DNA of 64,000 bases. Source: Prevotella melaninogenica (GTDB lineage: Bacteria; Bacteroidota; Bacteroidia; Bacteroidales; Bacteroidaceae). A model generated the notes under the pieces. The model did not search any database and was not told the origin of the DNA. It saw only the letters and a list, made by a program, of their open reading frames with translations. This document shows positions 27,401 to 34,333 of the stretch, piece by piece. The stretch covers positions 1,116,001 to 1,180,000 of the forward strand of contig NZ_CP054010.1 in the NCBI RefSeq assembly GCF_013267595.1, written 5' to 3'. The position numbers and the translations under genes are program-made. How positions within the stretch are numbered: the first letter of the stretch is position 1; each line of letters starts with the position of its first letter.

Positions 27401-27598
27401 CTTTATATCCTTGTCTTGATCTGTAGCAACAAGTTTTCTTGCACCGTTACAGTAAATCTTCTGCTGGCTGGTAACACGGAAAGTTCCTGGTTTGGAACCT
27501 TTGTCACATGTACAGATTGCACTATCTGCAACAATCTCCTCACTGTTCCCAGTCTGTTTACGATTACGATCTGCTGAAGTATTTTTGCCTGTTTCCAT
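24461..27598 (-). CDS. T6SS PAAR-like effector with GH19-like and NlpC/P60 domains
   Basis: 1045 residues. About 20-125 is a Cys-rich PAAR-like (DUF4280-type) tip domain (ADSAICTCDKGSKP, YCNGARKL, SSGTCKAGGG). About 150-520 is beta-rich, Ig-like material (HGNRVIAKGLTEAPARTYF, EGTYSVYAYVHKPG). A Ser/Asn-rich linker leads to GCPRC at about 551-555, the point where the orphan cassettes join. About 560-830 is a GH19-like muramidase (MDTCWNKAHFFAQAKIE, GDGWRFRGRGMIQITGR). About 840-1045 is NlpC/P60: Cys in TMDCSELVGRY (about 894) and His in YSGHTGVVI (about 963). It would be loaded on the VgrG spike and attack glycan and peptide of a rival's wall. Confidence 0.85.
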   Translation of the reverse strand: METGKNTSADRNRKQTGNSEEIVADSAICTCDKGSKPGTFRVTSQQKIYCNGARKLVATDQDKDIKSLNFGSCAAKNNGPCSPNIVWSNTYNKIAIKGKMYPLTVKSSGTCKAGGGRINIQTSGQQVVVKPSSSPRKANSTAHKSPIFTEEDWKHLPQEDEKSQNKRVPAAVQVNNVLVNGKREITITPYDQEELLFTTSLTAGSMRGTGVKWDVCHGNRVIAKGLTEAPARTYFTKEGTYSVYAYVHKPGSPKGKGMVKITVSYPKFKSLEWKDENGKPVTYIGLRNKVFAHVSLPGCKGISVNCRFYYNGYEGKTYLSALTPIPLSAAGKVKIALSLSSDQLKKIIEDRKRFSNGQKIRIYLELSSRHWIENLTKTSQHPILFNDKIEFRSLIIYKDSDCKEKLQGGIADSGSMVYVRVSTANMETGKIRLDVYKHETGNQEEKSSKPSPIYSTNSPVNSTGVYKFSLTLATPPYKEGTAYKVVVSWLFSSNQSSNGNVNNNTGRQTSKETKQYILKGKEVLFSVKRHIPTPKIEPSKANVNRTEPEKDGCPRCSAPITAEQLKEVFPKTSETTRMKIAEAYNKHMKYFKMDTCWNKAHFFAQAKIEVGDSFNIKTESFNYSARRMKGRDNVNGKHWVQGNTQTRQGGYFTDGESKKSPYSYMVSHPDLAEKYGRKDLYRYNDQGIQAANEEMIANVVYDDKNCSQKRKLGNTQVGDGWRFRGRGMIQITGREAYTHANKYTEELLHKNIINSDNNASLVGNDIEVAMVTCMAFWSKEKGLSTRSNGQKDVDIISRRIGNKVGSKKETNYDLKRNSFNNITSKLFRVSDCIIKLKKDNSSSTQEDKDLKIEQGIRWLESICIPLEQVGKMKYKVPYVQDDNRIQENGAKTMDCSELVGRYAAKIEWCKKPMGWTTYKMTEYAEENPKWLIKHNDPNYIPKRGDIFLWYGKRVDKKGVSHYSGHTGVVINYNSESDIVTTIEAIQSSIKNEKALNERGEKYKENENKKLAGTIKMHFFRKGFHLIGHNPVRCYFYTFAVHYSKK
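24484..24491 (-). promoter_or_regulatory. -7 box inside the effector gene for the immunity lipoprotein
   Basis: TACTTTTG on the minus strand, followed by CAG, lies within the last 31 bases of the effector and 28 bases before the ATG at 24456. Confidence 0.55.
25932..26175 (-). repeat. Linker segment of the full effector shared with two orphan cassettes
   Basis: Encodes YKEGTAYKVVVSW to GCPRC. Nearly identical DNA is present at 19825-20066 and 15777-15990. It is the anchor through which C-terminal cassettes could be exchanged by homologous recombination. Confidence 0.9.
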
Positions 27599-27604
27599 TC
27601 TTCT

Positions 27605-28396
27605 TTATTGAAAGGTTAGACTTATTTCAATATCCTTAAGTATCTGCTCCCACCCCTTGACAGTATAATGACTATATACAGTTTGAGGACCTTCTGTAAG
27701 GTTGGTTGTCTTCACAATACAATGTTGTTCTATAGATGTTATATCTTCTATTTGAGCCTCACCAAGGAGGGAAATCTTTTCAAGCTGTACTTCATTCTTT
27801 CTCAAGTTAGCATTTCCAACAATGTGTAGCGATATTCCTTCTTCTGTGTCCTCAAAGGAACAATCTTGTGAGAAGAGAAGTGGTACTCCCAAGGCTATAT
27901 CTTCGTGCTCTCTGCGTCCTTTCCCTTCTGTGAACTCTATGCCTGACCAGTCAGCTTCCATCCACTCTGAAAATACATAATATCTCTTCATCATATTAAG
28001 CAGAAGCCCCTTGTCATGAACCCTGTCTGTCAACAATTGTAATTCCTTTTCAACCCATTCTCCTTTATAATTGGCACGCAAAAGAAAAAGCCTATCATCC
28101 CATCGTTTACAGAGTTCGTCATGGTCTGAAATCCCAATACATCTCCCCCTGCTGTCCAATTCCATACATATCGGGTTAAGAGTAGACTCTATATCATGCA
28201 CAAATGCTGTCGTGGCATCATCTTCATCTGCAAAGGCATGTAGATACACTACAGCTTTGACTTTGCTGTCTTTAGAAAGAGGAACAAATTCTATAAAAGC
28301 CTCACATTTTGTTTCACTTACCCCGTCTGGCATAACTTCTGTTCTAACTCCATGAACCTTGCATGAGCCTGTCGGTACTTTAAAAGGAATATACAT
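27605..28396 (-). CDS. Protein between VgrG and PAAR-like effector, putative T6SS adaptor
   Basis: 263 residues with no signal peptide and no membrane segment, mixed alpha/beta and acidic. I do not recognise a domain. It is packed between vgrG (3 bases) and the effector (6 bases) in one transcript. In other T6SS loci that place is held by chaperones or adaptors that load a PAAR effector on VgrG, and I infer that role here. The N-terminus contains FKVPTGSCKVHG and the C-terminal part resembles a beta-sandwich (VYSHYTVKGWEQILKDIEI). Confidence 0.55.
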   Translation of the reverse strand: MYIPFKVPTGSCKVHGVRTEVMPDGVSETKCEAFIEFVPLSKDSKVKAVVYLHAFADEDDATTAFVHDIESTLNPICMELDSRGRCIGISDHDELCKRWDDRLFLLRANYKGEWVEKELQLLTDRVHDKGLLLNMMKRYYVFSEWMEADWSGIEFTEGKGRREHEDIALGVPLLFSQDCSFEDTEEGISLHIVGNANLRKNEVQLEKISLLGEAQIEDITSIEQHCIVKTTNLTEGPQTVYSHYTVKGWEQILKDIEISLTFQ

Positions 28397-28399
28397 CGT

Positions 28400-30250
28400 T
28401 TAGAACAAGTTTACTTTTTCAGAACTCTGGATATTAACTTTCTTTGGAGAAGAAAGGTCGAGGTCCTCCATCGTACTGTCAATGTTGATTTTCTCTGCTG
28501 TCTCCGATATTGTAGATGCCTGAAGATTATGTTCTTCTGTGACCTGTACATTAGCATCATTAGCAGATAGGACATAACTGTCTGCTGCTATCTCTGTGAG
28601 GGATTCACCTGCTTGTATAGACGTACTTTCTCCAGAGACACTGGTAATATCCTGCTCCGCATTCATATTGATGGATTCCTCCGCAAGGATATTGGCATTC
28701 TTGCAGTTCACGGTAAAAGTCTCTCCTGCATTGATAGTAATATTTCGCTTTGCATTGATGATGATGTCATCTCCAACAGAGTCAATATGAATGGAATTGC
28801 CCTTTATGTCTTTAATGGTAATTCCAAGTGACGATAGTGAATCGTTCAACTTTATAGTATGCCCACTACGAGTTGTGAGACTCTTCATGTGATTTCCTTC
28901 GAGACCGCCACCACCTGTTGTTCCGTTAAACAGGCTACCCATAACGTATGGTCTTGCAGGGTCACCATGTCGGAAGCCGAGGAGGACTTGGTCGCCTACC
29001 TCTGGGATAAATACAAATCCGCGGTTGCTCTTTACGTCACTACTGCTACCACCATCAGGTGTCATCACACGCACCCAACCTGTCTGCATACCATCTGTCT
29101 GCCAGTTCATACGTACACGCACACGGCCCTTACCCTGTGGGTCGGCATTGCTAAGCACGGTTGCCATCTGTGTTTCAGCTAATGGCATACGCACCTTTGG
29201 ACTTGGCAGTGCCTTTATTGTAGCAGGGATAGCCTTAAAGCGGTTTTTGTAGTAGCTGCCTTGGCTCACCTCGTGGGTTATCTCGATAATGATAAAGTTA
29301 CCCAAGCTCTCTTCTGATAGGTCTCCTACCCGTTTCAAGAATGAACTGTAGAGACTTATAACGGAACCTACACGCAGGGTTGGCACCTGACTCTCAGCTG
29401 TGATATAATGTGTCTCAGCCGTTTCTGCCGCCTGCTTACGCCCCATGTAGTTAACGAGTTCCGTCTCATTGCTGATACGTGGCAGCGCATGCTGTCTTGC
29501 AGGTTTTGAGAACATACCTAATGATGCACGGAAAGCCTCACCTGCAAGTTTGTCATGACCATATGCCAAGTCTGGCGTCATACGTTGCATCTCACGGTCA
29601 GCACCAGAGTGATAAGAGAACACCTGCTCAGAGCGTGCGAGGGTCTGCAAACCAATGTCAAGTGAAGACAGTGTTGTTCCATATTCTAATCTTATAGGGT
29701 CAGCCAATTTCCTTGGTTTACCAAAGATTAGTTTAGTTCCATCGAAATACATCCACTCTTGATACTGATGAGCAAGACGACGGATAAAGTCGAAATCCGA
29801 CTCTTCATACTGGCAGATAAAGTCTTTGGTTTCCTTGAATGCAGGATTCAACTCTAATTGCACCTTAGCTTGTTCACACAGCTTTTTCACTACATCCCCA
29901 ATGGTTCTATCATTCCATGAGAAGCAGCTGTGTGCCGTTTCCATTCTGTAAGTAGCAGAGTAGCCAGAAACGATGATACATCCAAAGTCACTTCCTTCTC
30001 TGTGTAATTGTACATTTGTCACCACACCAACGAAGATAGGAGTATTTGCAGCCTTCACAACGATGCTTTCACCGAGCCATTCCTTGCTGCTATTGATATT
30101 ATGTACATATCTATTACTACCCGTTTCCAATTCAACAGACATTTGGAATTGGTGGTGTTGACCTATGTTTTGTTCGATTTGTAGAGAAATAAAAGAAGAA
30201 AGAGACTTCTTTCCTACGCTGATAGTAATGGGGTTGAAAGGAATTGACAT
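28400..30250 (-). CDS. vgrG: VgrG spike protein (TssI)
   Basis: 616 residues. The N-terminal part (1-370) is the gp27-like base (FVGVVTNVQLHREGSDFGC, YEESDFDFIRRLAHQYQEW). About 375-460 is the gp5 OB-fold (KGRVRVRMNWQTDGMQTGWVR in pieces, FIPEVGDQVLLGFRHGDPAR). The C-terminal 460-616 is a repetitive beta-helix needle (GHTIKLNDSLSSLGITIKD onward, repeated INAG and INMNAEQD-like steps). It has no extra effector domain. It carries the PAAR-like effector encoded two genes downstream. It is separated from tssD by a strong hairpin. Confidence 0.95.
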   Translation of the reverse strand: MSIPFNPITISVGKKSLSSFISLQIEQNIGQHHQFQMSVELETGSNRYVHNINSSKEWLGESIVVKAANTPIFVGVVTNVQLHREGSDFGCIIVSGYSATYRMETAHSCFSWNDRTIGDVVKKLCEQAKVQLELNPAFKETKDFICQYEESDFDFIRRLAHQYQEWMYFDGTKLIFGKPRKLADPIRLEYGTTLSSLDIGLQTLARSEQVFSYHSGADREMQRMTPDLAYGHDKLAGEAFRASLGMFSKPARQHALPRISNETELVNYMGRKQAAETAETHYITAESQVPTLRVGSVISLYSSFLKRVGDLSEESLGNFIIIEITHEVSQGSYYKNRFKAIPATIKALPSPKVRMPLAETQMATVLSNADPQGKGRVRVRMNWQTDGMQTGWVRVMTPDGGSSSDVKSNRGFVFIPEVGDQVLLGFRHGDPARPYVMGSLFNGTTGGGGLEGNHMKSLTTRSGHTIKLNDSLSSLGITIKDIKGNSIHIDSVGDDIIINAKRNITINAGETFTVNCKNANILAEESINMNAEQDITSVSGESTSIQAGESLTEIAADSYVLSANDANVQVTEEHNLQASTISETAEKINIDSTMEDLDLSSPKKVNIQSSEKVNLF

Positions 30251-30376
30251 GGGTTGTTTGTTTTGAGATAAAATTAAGCTAATAGGCGTGTCGGGGTATA
30301 ATATTCCCAGTCTTAGGAAACGGAATATAATTGCAATATAAAACTGATTTAAGTCCCCTTTGAGTATTGAAAGCGA

Positions 30377-30416
30377 AAAGGACTATGCAGAGCAAGGAAG
30401 CTCTGCATAGTCCTTT
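30377..30416. terminator. Perfect 17-bp hairpin between tssD and vgrG
   Basis: Arms 30377-30393 (AAAGGACTATGCAGAGC) and 30400-30416 are exact reverse complements around a six-base AAGGAA loop, 13 bases after the tssD stop codon. The T content is modest on the minus side. It probably ends or strongly reduces tssD transcription before vgrG and may stabilise the tssD 3' end. Confidence 0.75.
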
Positions 30417-30429
30417 AAGTTTCCTAAGC

Positions 30430-30828
30430 TTATGTGCGAGGCCAACGGTTGTCGAGCTCAGCATTGCCCACGGTGATATTCTCAGCAGAGAAAGTCATAG
30501 CGATGGTCATCGGTGCCTCGTTGTTAACGTCGAGTGTCTCCTTGTAGTGAACGATGTAAGCATTCTTGAAAGAAATCTCCTTCATCTTAGCATCCTCTTC
30601 ACTCTTCTTGTAAACGATCTTACCCTCAACAGGCTTGAACTGGCTGTTAAGCATAGCCTCGATAGTAGAAGTGTCATCAGTAGACTCGATGGTTACACTG
30701 ATTCGACCGCCAGAGATGCTTGATGCAGGCTGACCCTTCTTGTCAGTTGTGCGGCTAAACTCGTAGTTAGAATAGAGTACGTCATACTCCTTACCACCCA
30801 ATTCCAAAGTTGCTCTAAATGAACTCAT
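30430..30828 (-). CDS. tssD: T6SS tube protein TssD (Hcp-like)
   Basis: 132 residues, the short Hcp-like tube subunit of Bacteroidota T6SS: MSSFRATLELGGKEYDVLYS, the FSRTTDKKGQPASSISGGRI region, and the closing SFKNAYIVHYKETLDVN and MTIAMTFSAENITVG strands. It forms the hexameric tube that is expelled. No sheath, baseplate or ClpV genes are in the window, so the apparatus must be elsewhere and this is an auxiliary tssD-vgrG-effector unit. Confidence 0.95.
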   Translation of the reverse strand: MSSFRATLELGGKEYDVLYSNYEFSRTTDKKGQPASSISGGRISVTIESTDDTSTIEAMLNSQFKPVEGKIVYKKSEEDAKMKEISFKNAYIVHYKETLDVNNEAPMTIAMTFSAENITVGNAELDNRWPRT

Positions 30829-31010
30829 AATTGATAATTTTTTAAGTTGTTAGAAAAAAAATGATAAACGAGGCACCCTTATCATCTCCTTAACCAGAAA
30901 ACAAAAAAGAGAAAACCTCAACAACTTCTTGAAGTCCCCTCTGTACGGCTGTTAAACAGTCTTGCTCTTGGAAAGAAGAGGAAGATTCACAATCTGTTGT
31001 TTTACAGTGT

Positions 31011-31018
31011 CAAAAGTA
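31011..31018 (-). promoter_or_regulatory. -7 box for tssD
   Basis: TACTTTTG on the minus strand, giving a leader of about 175 bases for tssD. Confidence 0.45.
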
Positions 31019-31498
31019 AAGATATAATTCTATAAAAGCAAATTAAAGATGTAAAATAACATAAGTTTAACATTTAAGAACTAAATGCTTACTTATTATC
31101 TTTGCATTTTCTGCAAGGTACATTGTTAAGTCTTCATTTTCGAGTAGCGGTAAATTAGCCTCTGTCTGTAGCTTAAAGACACAATTCCCCCAATAGTCAA
31201 TCGGTTACAACCATTGATATTTTTGTTCTTTCCGTATGGCTTATACTACTTCGAAGGTGAGCTTACAAGTTTTTTTAAATTTATGTCATATCTAATATAA
31301 AAATACGATTTATTAATGATTTTATATGTGTTCGAATATAAAATAGGGTATAAAACATAGGGGATACAGGCTTAGTAAACAGCTATTCAGGCTATGAGGA
31401 GGGGATAACGGATGGTGTCGTCTTGCTTGGTAATGTTTGAGGATGTAACCTTTTTTGTCCGAATTTTTCACATACTGATTTTATAAAGACCACCAAAC

Positions 31499-31586
31499 AG
31501 CTTGCTAATAACGCCCTTTTGGCTTGCAAAAGGTGCCCTTTTGAGGTCTTATTAACGCCCTTTTGAAACCTTACTAAGCACCTTTT
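31499..31586 (-). repeat. 22-bp-period array, copy 4 (four units, reverse)
   Basis: On the minus strand it starts AAAAGGTGCTTAGTAAGG at 31586. Four clean 22-bp units; a fifth is not recognisable (GTTTGGTGG...). The conserved flank AAGTAGTTGCAAAG lies on its upstream side, as in copy 1. It marks the right side of the effector island. Confidence 0.9.
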
Positions 31587-31718
31587 GAATCCTCTCTTTG
31601 CAACTACTTGGTAACAAATAACTTACAAAGGTGATAAAACAACTCACGTTTAAGTTATTTCCGTATCTTTTCTTTTAATATTTTGTCAATATCTTTCTTC
31701 GTCTTTTGAAGTTAAATC

Positions 31719-31748
31719 TCACACGGAGGCACGGAGTTAAGGGAGGGT
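31719..31748. repeat. CACACGGAGGCACGGAG block
   Basis: TCACACGGAGGCACGGAG followed by a purine-rich GGGAGG stretch. The same block is at 7246 and 51958, in the inverse orientation at 3441, and as a facing pair at 60320/60531. Confidence 0.7.
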
Positions 31749-31890
31749 TTATTTAAAGATATGTAGCCACAGTGCGCTATTAATGCAAAATAGAGGAGGT
31801 GAGGAATGTTTAATCCACTTTTCTATTTGAAATCTAATAAGTTGTGTTTACTTGCGGTGGGATTAAGTTTGTTGGTCATCTTTTTTTTAT

Positions 31891-31898
31891 TATCTTTG
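31891..31898 (+). promoter_or_regulatory. -7 box of the Wzi-like gene
   Basis: TATCTTTG, 21 bases before the ATG at 31919. It rules out the longer open frame starting at 31844 as the protein start. Confidence 0.65.
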
Positions 31899-31918
31899 TA
31901 GCTGGTATTAACTTTATA

Positions 31919-33517
31919 ATGATGAAGAAGTTATTTTCAACCTTGGTTGTCCTTTTGATGACATCAACGATGCAGGCTCAATATCAAGAACCGGTACGAC
32001 GTGATACGTCAAAGTTGCAGCCATTAAAAGGCTTAGAATATAAGGTAGAGATGCAGGGGAGCCTATCAAAGGGCAAGACTCCACTCTGGCTCAATGCCAA
32101 TAAGTATGGACTCAGTTCGCTGGAGACGGCGAACGGCTATCTGCGTGGGGGCATAGAACGTCCAATAGCGACAGATGAAGGGCAGAAGTTCGGCTTAGGC
32201 TATGGGTTAGATGTTGTCGTTCCTATCAATTATACAGGTAAGGCTGTTATCCAGCAGGCATACGTGGAAGGGCGATGGTGGCATGGAACACTGACCATTG
32301 GAGCCAAGGAACAGCCGATGGAACTGAAGAACAATGAGCTCAGTTCGGGTTCGCAGACATTGGGTATCAATGCTCGTCCTATTCCGCAGGTGCGTTTGGC
32401 ATTGCCAGACTATTGGACACTACCCTTTGCAAATGGCTGGTTGCACCTAAAAGGACACGTCGCCTACGGAATGATGACCGACCAAAAGTGGCAACATGAT
32501 TTCACCGCTAAGCAGTCGAAATATACCGACCGCGCGCTCTACCACTCAAAGGCAGGCTATCTGAAGGTGGGCAATGACGAGGTGTTCTGTCCGTGGTCGT
32601 TGGAGATGGGATTAGAGATGGTTAGTATTTTTGGCGGTACCTCTTATCTCCCTGATGGGCATGGCGCAATGAGAACCATAGAGAATGGCAAAGGCTTGCA
32701 CGCTTATTGGAACGCCTTTCTCCCAGGTGGTGCCGACAATGGTGAGACAACTTATCAGAATGTGCAGGGCGACCAGTTGGGCAGTTGGGTGATACGTTTC
32801 AACTATGATGGCGACTGGAGTGGTTTTTCACTCTATGCCGATAAGTTCTTTGAGGACCATTCCGCCATGCTTCAGCTTGACTATGACGGTTATGGTGAGG
32901 GCAACGAGTGGCAAGAGAAGAAGCAACGTCACTACTTGATTTATGACTTCAAGGACTGGCTCTTAGGTTTTGAATATCGTTATAAACCAGATAATTGGTT
33001 GAACACTTTTGTTGTTGAATACCTTTATTCAAAGTATCAGAGTGGTCCGATTTACCATGATCACACCATCACGGTAGCCGATCATATCGGTGGAAAGGAC
33101 AACTACTATAACCATTATATTCTTCCAGGTTTCCAACATTGGGGACAAGGCATTGGTAATCCGCTTTATCGTTCACCGATTTACAATGAAGATGGGACTA
33201 TCTACTTTAAGGACAACCGTTTCGTGGGTCTCCATGTAGGTTTGGGTGGTCATCCTTCAGAGTATTTCAAGTGGCGCTTCCTCGGCACATGGCAGGAGGG
33301 ATTGGGTACCTACGAACAGCCTTACATGAAGAAACGACACAACGTGAGTCTGATGGGAGAGGCAACTTATACACTGCAAGGACAGAAACTTCCGACGTGG
33401 ATGAGAGGTGTTGATGTCCGAATGGGCATCGGAGCCGACTTCGGTTCAGTACTCGGTGGCAACAACTATGGTATGCAGTTGACCATTACGAAGCGTGGTT
33501 TGTTAGGAAAGAAATAG
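31919..33517 (+). CDS. Wzi-like outer-membrane capsule assembly protein
   Basis: 532 residues from the ATG after the promoter; a second ATG follows directly. Signal peptide MKKLFSTLVVLLMTSTMQAQ. The rest is an amphipathic beta-barrel with regularly spaced aromatic residues and the typical start YKVEMQGSLSKGKTPLWLNANKYG, then AYVEGRWWHGTLTIGAKEQP. This fits the capsule assembly Wzi family of Bacteroidota, which helps hold or assemble surface polysaccharide. It lies about 2.8 kb before the nearest polysaccharide gene and is separately expressed. Confidence 0.8.
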   Translation: MMKKLFSTLVVLLMTSTMQAQYQEPVRRDTSKLQPLKGLEYKVEMQGSLSKGKTPLWLNANKYGLSSLETANGYLRGGIERPIATDEGQKFGLGYGLDVVVPINYTGKAVIQQAYVEGRWWHGTLTIGAKEQPMELKNNELSSGSQTLGINARPIPQVRLALPDYWTLPFANGWLHLKGHVAYGMMTDQKWQHDFTAKQSKYTDRALYHSKAGYLKVGNDEVFCPWSLEMGLEMVSIFGGTSYLPDGHGAMRTIENGKGLHAYWNAFLPGGADNGETTYQNVQGDQLGSWVIRFNYDGDWSGFSLYADKFFEDHSAMLQLDYDGYGEGNEWQEKKQRHYLIYDFKDWLLGFEYRYKPDNWLNTFVVEYLYSKYQSGPIYHDHTITVADHIGGKDNYYNHYILPGFQHWGQGIGNPLYRSPIYNEDGTIYFKDNRFVGLHVGLGGHPSEYFKWRFLGTWQEGLGTYEQPYMKKRHNVSLMGEATYTLQGQKLPTWMRGVDVRMGIGADFGSVLGGNNYGMQLTITKRGLLGKK

Positions 33518-33550
33518 CCTTTTTAATGTGAAAGAAGAACAAAACAGAAT

Positions 33551-34000
33551 ATGAAAAGAATAAAGATATTATCCTTTGTCTTGCCCCTACTGACACTCCT
33601 CTTCTCCTCTTGTACGTTGGAAACGGACAATGATGCAGGCAGAATGGAGGGAATGTGGCATCTTGTGAAGATCGAATCAATGACATCCGCTGCAAATGAA
33701 GACTTGAGTGAGCAGGTAATCTTCTGGTCTTTTCAAGCAAAACTCTTACAAATGGAGGATAAGACAGGACAGCATTATAGCTATCTCTATCGTTTCCGAA
33801 TTGATAATGACCAACTGACGTTGACTTCTCCTTATCAGTTTGACCGTGAGAATGGTGACCGACCACTAACAGCTTATGAGTCAACATTAGGCTTATATGG
33901 TATTAAAAATCTTACCCCAGTGTTCCGAATTGAGAAGATAGACAGACGAAAGATGATATTGAATGATGAGGCAGTAAGGCTCTACTTTGATAAATTCTAA
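33551..34000 (+). CDS. Lipocalin-like small lipoprotein
   Basis: 149 residues with a lipoprotein signal ending LLFSSC (Cys21). The mature part begins with GRMEGMWHLVKIES, followed by alternating beta-strands (VIFWSFQAKLLQM, YSYLYRFRIDNDQLTL, VFRIEKIDRRKMIL). This is the pattern of the lipocalin-like lipoproteins common in Bacteroidota. The ligand is unknown. It follows the Wzi-like gene by 33 bases and is probably co-transcribed with it. Confidence 0.7.
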   Translation: MKRIKILSFVLPLLTLLFSSCTLETDNDAGRMEGMWHLVKIESMTSAANEDLSEQVIFWSFQAKLLQMEDKTGQHYSYLYRFRIDNDQLTLTSPYQFDRENGDRPLTAYESTLGLYGIKNLTPVFRIEKIDRRKMILNDEAVRLYFDKF

Positions 34001-34102
34001 GCGGTTACAGTCTGTTGAACCCTATTGATATCATGTGAGTTATTAGTATCTTTGGATTTTTATATTTCTCTTCTTGACACGCTCTATCCCTCTTTAATAG
34101 AC

Positions 34103-34156
34103 GTGCGGACGCCTAACACATGACGTGCGGAGGCTTCGCACTATTGGTGCGGACCG
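34103..34156. repeat. Second 22-bp-period family, copy 1
   Basis: GTGCGGACGCCTAACACA... (34103-34124), GTGCGGAGGCTTCGCAC... (34125-34146), then GTGCGGACCG. Unit length is exactly 22. Unrelated in sequence to the AAAAGG arrays. Other copies at 48397-48473 and 54982-55035. Confidence 0.8.
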
Positions 34157-34250
34157 TAAGTTCAATATAAAGTGATGCTCGGATAGAGATAAGCAGGTGG
34201 GTAGTCGTTGTTTAAGATGATGCTTTTATACTTTATGGCTACAAAATAAT

Positions 34251-34276
34251 AAAAGGCAGGTGTAATCCTGCCTTTT
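34251..34276. terminator. Bidirectional terminator hairpin
   Basis: AAAAGGCAGG (34251-34260), loop TGTAAT, CCTGCCTTTT (34267-34276), with A/T-rich flanks on both sides, between convergent genes. Confidence 0.75.
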
Positions 34277-34333
34277 GTCTATATATTAATAACGCTGCTT
34301 TGTCTTTTAGTTTCTTTCCTTTTTACTTCCTCT

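Larger units (their letters stand above)
30829..31918. other. Intergenic region between T6SS island and polysaccharide region
   Basis: About 1.1 kb without a gene. It holds the tssD promoter box (31011-31018), a block TTTTTTGTCCGAATTTTTCACA (in part) near 31450 that recurs near 51690, array copy 4, a TCACACGGAGGCACGGAG block at 31719, and the promoter of the Wzi-like gene. Confidence 0.7.
34001..34333. other. Intergenic region with second-type 22-bp repeat and terminator
   Basis: No gene. It contains the GTGCGG repeat (34103-34156) and a bidirectional terminator (34251-34276). Confidence 0.7.

Noticed and set aside
24461..27598. Phage endolysin or tail protein origin for the GH19/NlpC protein
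   Set aside because: The PAAR-like N-terminus, the neighbouring VgrG and TssD, and the absence of holin, capsid or tail genes point to a T6SS effector.
28400..30828. A complete T6SS apparatus locus
   Set aside because: Only TssD and VgrG are present; no sheath, baseplate, membrane complex or ClpV genes lie in the window.
33486..33887. A 133-residue minus-strand frame across the lipocalin-like lipoprotein
   Set aside because: Antisense shadow of a gene with a clear signal peptide and lipobox.
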